A program made the position numbers and the translations under genes. Below, piece by piece: positions 60,601-64,000 of a stretch of DNA of 64,000 nt (positions within the stretch are counted from its first letter, which is position 1; every line of letters starts with the position of its first letter). The stretch spans positions 14,173,527 through 14,237,526 of the forward strand of contig CM043870.1 in the NCBI GenBank assembly GCA_023846275.1. Direction: 5' to 3'. Below the pieces are notes generated by a model that did not search any database, was not told the origin of the DNA, and saw nothing but the letters and a program-made list of their open reading frames with translations. Source of the stretch: Vanilla planifolia (lineage: Eukaryota; Streptophyta; Magnoliopsida; Asparagales; Orchidaceae).

Positions 60601-63600
60601 GTAGAGCAGTGTAGAGCTTTGTTAAGCTAGGATAGGGTAAATTAGGTTAGCATAGTAGAGCTAAGTAGAGTAGAGCAGGGTAGAGTAGAGTATAACAGGA
60701 CAAAGTAAAGAAGAGTAGTGCAGAGTAAAGAAAAGTACAAGAGAGAAGATTAGAGAAAAGTAGAGTAGAACAGAGTAGAGCAGTGCAGAGTAGAGCAGAG
60801 CAAAGTAGAGTAGAGTAGAGCATGGTTAGGCTAAGCTATGCTAGGTTAGAGTAGAGTAGAGCAGAGTAGAGTGAGGATAAGTTAGGCTAGGCAAGGCTAG
60901 GTTAGAGTAGAGTATAATCAAGTAGAGTAGAGTAGAGTAGAGTATAGTACTATAGAATAGAGTAGAGTAGAGTAAAGTTAGGTTAGGCTTGACTAGGTTG
61001 GTGTAGGCTAGAATAAGCTAGGCTAGAATAGAGTAGAGTAGAGTAGAGTAGAGTAGTGTAGAGTAGAGTAGAGCTAAATTAGGTTAGGCTAGAGTGGAGT
61101 AGACATTAATAGAGTAGAGCATACTAGAGTAGAGAAGAAAAGTAAAGAGTAAAGTAGAATAAAGTAGAGAAGAAGATAGTATAACTAGGTTAAGTTAAGT
61201 TATGCGAGGCTAGGATAGGCAAGATAGGTTAGAGTAGAGTAGAGTAGGGTAAAGTAGAGTGGAGTAAAATCGAGTAGAGTATAGTAAAGCAAAGTAGAGT
61301 TGGGTAAAGTAGAGTAGAGTATAGTATAATATAGTAAAGTAGAATAGAGCTAGGTTAGGCTAAGCTAGAGTAGAGTGTAATAGAGTAGAGTAGAGTAAAG
61401 TAGATTAGAGTAGAGTAGAGTAGAGTAAAGTAGAGCTAGGTAAAGTTAGGCTAAGGAAGGCTTTGCTAGGCTGGATTTGTGTGGAGTAAAGTAGCCTTTT
61501 GTAGAGTAGAGAAAAGTATAGAAGAGCAGAGCAAAGTAGAGCAGATAAGAGCAAAGTAGACGAGCAAAATCAAAGGGGAGCAAAGAAGAGTATAGTAGAG
61601 CAGAGTAAAGTAGAGTAGAGAAGAGTAGAGATAGTTTAGGTTAGGCTTGGCCAAGTTATGCTAGAGTAGAGTAGAGTAGAGCTTGGTTAGCCTAGGCTAG
61701 GCTAGATTAGAGTAGAGTAGAGTAAAGGAGAGCACTATAGAGTAGAGCAAAGAAGAGTAGAGCAGAGTAGATGGGAGCAGAACAGAGTGGAGTAGAGCAG
61801 AGAAAAATAGTATAGAGAAAAGCAGAGTAGATCATAGTAGAGAAGAGCAAAGCAAAGCAAGGTTAGGATTAGTTAGCAAATTCAAGCTAGCTAGGCTAGG
61901 TTAAGCAAGGCTTGGCTAGGGTATAGTATAGTAGAGTAGAGTAGAGTAGACTAAAGTAGAATTGAGTAGAGAAGAGTATAGTAGAGTAGAGTAGAGTAGA
62001 GCTAAGTTAGGCAAGGCTAAACAAGGTTAGCATAAAGGGGGCAGAATATAATATAGTAGAGTAGACTAGACTAGACTAGAGTAGAGTGATGTTTGGCTAG
62101 GCTAAGCTAGGATAGGCAAGGTTATGCTAGAGTAGAGTAGACTAGAGTAGAGTAGAGTATAGTAGAGCTAGGTTAGGCTAGGCTAGAGTATAGTAGAGTA
62201 GAGAAGCACATAGTAGAAAAGAGTAGAGTAGAGTAGAGTAGGCAGAGTAGAGCTGAGTAGAGTCAGGTTAGGCTATGCCTGGCAGGGTTAGGTAAGGCAA
62301 GGCTAGGCTAGGCCAAGCTTTGCTAGAGTAGAATAGAGTAGAGTAGAGCAAGGTTAGGCTATGCTAGGATAGTTTATGTTAAAGTAGAGAAGAGTAGAGT
62401 AGATTAGAGCTAGTTAGGCTATGTTAAGCAAGGCTAGAGTTAAGTAGAATAGAGTAAAGTATAGGAGAGCTCAGTTTGGCTAGGATAGGCTAGAGTATAG
62501 TAAATTAGAGTAGAACAGAGTATAATAGAGTAGAGTAGAGCAGAGTAGAGCATAGCAAAGCAGAGAAGTATGGAGTAGTATAGAGCAGAGCAGAGTAGAG
62601 TTGAGCAAAGCAGAGCAGAGAAGAGTGGAGCTTTTTTAGGCTAAGCTAAGTAAGGTTAGGCTAGGTTATAGTATAATAGAGTAGAGTAGAGTAGAGTGGA
62701 GTAGAGTAGAGTAGAGTGAAGGGTATTATATTATAGAGTAAATTAGATTTAAGTAGAGCTAAATTATGCTAAGCTAGGTTAGGCTAAGCAAGGGTAGGCT
62801 AACTAGAGTATAGTAGAGCTAGGTTAAGTTAGGCTAGGCTATGCTATGCTTTGCTAAAGTAGAGTATAGTAGAGCAGAGTAGAATAGAGTATATTAGAGT
62901 GGAGTAGAGCAGAGCAGAGTAGTGCAGAGTAGAGTAGAGTATGAAAAAGAAGAGCTAGTCTAGGATAGGCTAGATGAAGATAGAGAAGAGTAGACGAGAG
63001 TAAAGTAGAGTAGAGCAGAGTAGAGTAAAGCATAATAGAGCAAAGTAGAGTAGAGTAGAGTAGAGCAGAGTAGAACTAAGTAGAGTAGAGAAGAGTAGAG
63101 CATAATAAAGAAGAGTAGAGTAGAGTAGAGTAGTACAAGGTTACGCTAAGCTAAGCTAAAGTCGAGTTGTATAGTAGAGTAGAGTAGTGTAGTGTAAAGT
63201 AGAGTGGAGCTTGGTTAGGCTAGACTAGGCTTGGCTAAGATAGAGTAGAGTATAGTAGAGTAGAGTAGAGTAGAGAAGGGTATAGTAGAGTTAAGGAGTA
63301 GAAAGGAGAGAAAAGTAGAGTAGAGAAGAGTAGAGTAGAGCAATAGAGAAGAAAAGAGTAATGTAGAGCAAAGCAAAGAAGAGCAGAGCAAAGTAGTGTA
63401 GAGAATAGTAAAGCAGAGTTAAGATAAGCTAGGGAAGCCTTAGCTGGAGTAGAGTAGAGTAGAGTAGGGTAGAGCTATGTTAGGCTAGGCTAAGATAAGG
63501 TAGGCTTGGCTAGAGTAGAACAGAGTCGAGTAGACTAAAGTAAAGTTTAGTAGAGAGGAGTATAATAGAGCAGAGTTAAGTTAGACAAGGCTAAGCTAGG

Positions 63601-64000
63601 ATAGCATAGAGTAGAGTAGAGCATAATAGAATAGAGCTGAGTAGAGTAGAGTAGAGCAGTGCAGAGTATAGATTAGAAAATTTAGGTTAGGCTATGCCAG
63701 GCGAGGTTAGGTAAGGTAGGGCTATGGTTAGGCCAAGCTTTGCTAGAATAGAGTAGAGTATAGTAGAGCCAGGTTAGGCTAAGCTCGGATAGGCTATGTT
63801 AGAGAAGAGAAGAGTAGAGTAGAATAGAGTAGAGCTAGGTTTAGCTAGGTTTACCAAGGGTTAGCTAAGCTAGGCTAGAGTAAAGTAGATTAGAGCAGAG
63901 TAGACGACAGCTCAGTTAGCTAGGCTAGGCTAGAGTATAGTAGAGGAGATTAGAGCATAGCATAATAGAGAAAATTAGAGTAGAGTAGAGCATAGCAAAG

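Larger units (their letters stand above)
41388..64000. repeat. Pentanucleotide satellite array, segment 3
   Basis: The same array runs uninterrupted to the end of the window. Up to about 46.5 kb it can be aligned with unit 1. From there to 64 kb no long match with the earlier part was established by eye. Long pure AGAGT/AGAGC runs occur at about 42130-42330, 50400-50650 and 51500-51720. Small non-pentamer islands are a T7 run at 46749-46755, a T8 run with AAATACGA at 52287-52303, and GCAAATTCAAGC near 61876. No gene, RNA gene or insertion was recognised. Confidence 0.95.

Noticed and set aside
1..64000. CRISPR array or bacterial origin
   Set aside because: There is no constant repeat with unique spacers and no cas genes. 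The plant LTR insertions and the satellite structure rule it out.
1..64000. G-quadruplex-forming satellite
   Set aside because: G runs on the + strand are nearly always one or two bases long. GGG occurs only sporadically, so stable three-tetrad structures are unlikely.

Overview
This window is a block of plant heterochromatin with no credible protein-coding gene. About 59 of the 64 kb is one continuous array of degenerate 5-bp repeats. The only other sequence is two long-terminal-repeat (LTR) insertions, both solo LTRs by structure: 7496-10434 (probable Ty3/gypsy, possibly Tekay-type chromovirus) and 39498-41382 (probable Ty1/copia of the SIRE type). Both begin TG, end CA and have perfect 5-bp target-site duplications. 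The LTR types, the telo-box motifs and the absence of genes suggest an angiosperm, probably with a large repeat-rich genome. The species cannot be named from the sequence alone.

Layout: 1-7495 is pentamer array. 7496-10434 is solo LTR 1, carrying its own five-copy 36-bp hairpin repeat. 10435-39497 is array. 39498-41382 is solo LTR 2. 41383-64000 is array. The array alternates between two block types on the + strand: AGAGT/AGAGC blocks (purine-rich, almost no C) and TAGGC/TAGGT blocks. The TAG-to-TAG spacing is 5 bp, except for a one-base slip (TAGAGC-TAGG, 6 bp) on passing from the first block type to the second.

The array is not just noise around a 5-bp motif. Read by eye, it has higher-order structure. 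(1) A large direct duplication: landmarks from about 0.85 kb to 26.4 kb recur in the same order from about 28.45 kb to 46.5 kb, with an offset near 27.6 kb at first and near 20.0 kb after 33.7 kb. About 7.5 kb of the first copy (about 5.4-12.9 kb, including solo LTR 1) has no counterpart in the second. (2) The second solo LTR lies in the second copy, and the matching place in the first copy (about 19394-19399) is an empty site with one AGGCT, so the LTR arrived after the duplication. (3) Younger local duplications of 41, 109, about 310-335, about 735, 822 and 2167 bp. (4) A composite marker of about 55 bp that recurs every 190-350 bp, up to the gaps, in 3.6-5.0 kb and 31.4-32.7 kb.

The many short open frames on the - strand read as endless L-Y-S-T-L. 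They are what CTCTA repeats give in any frame and are not genes. No tRNA, rRNA, CRISPR array, origin or complete transposon was seen. Identities and period lengths given as approximate were judged by eye and not computed.
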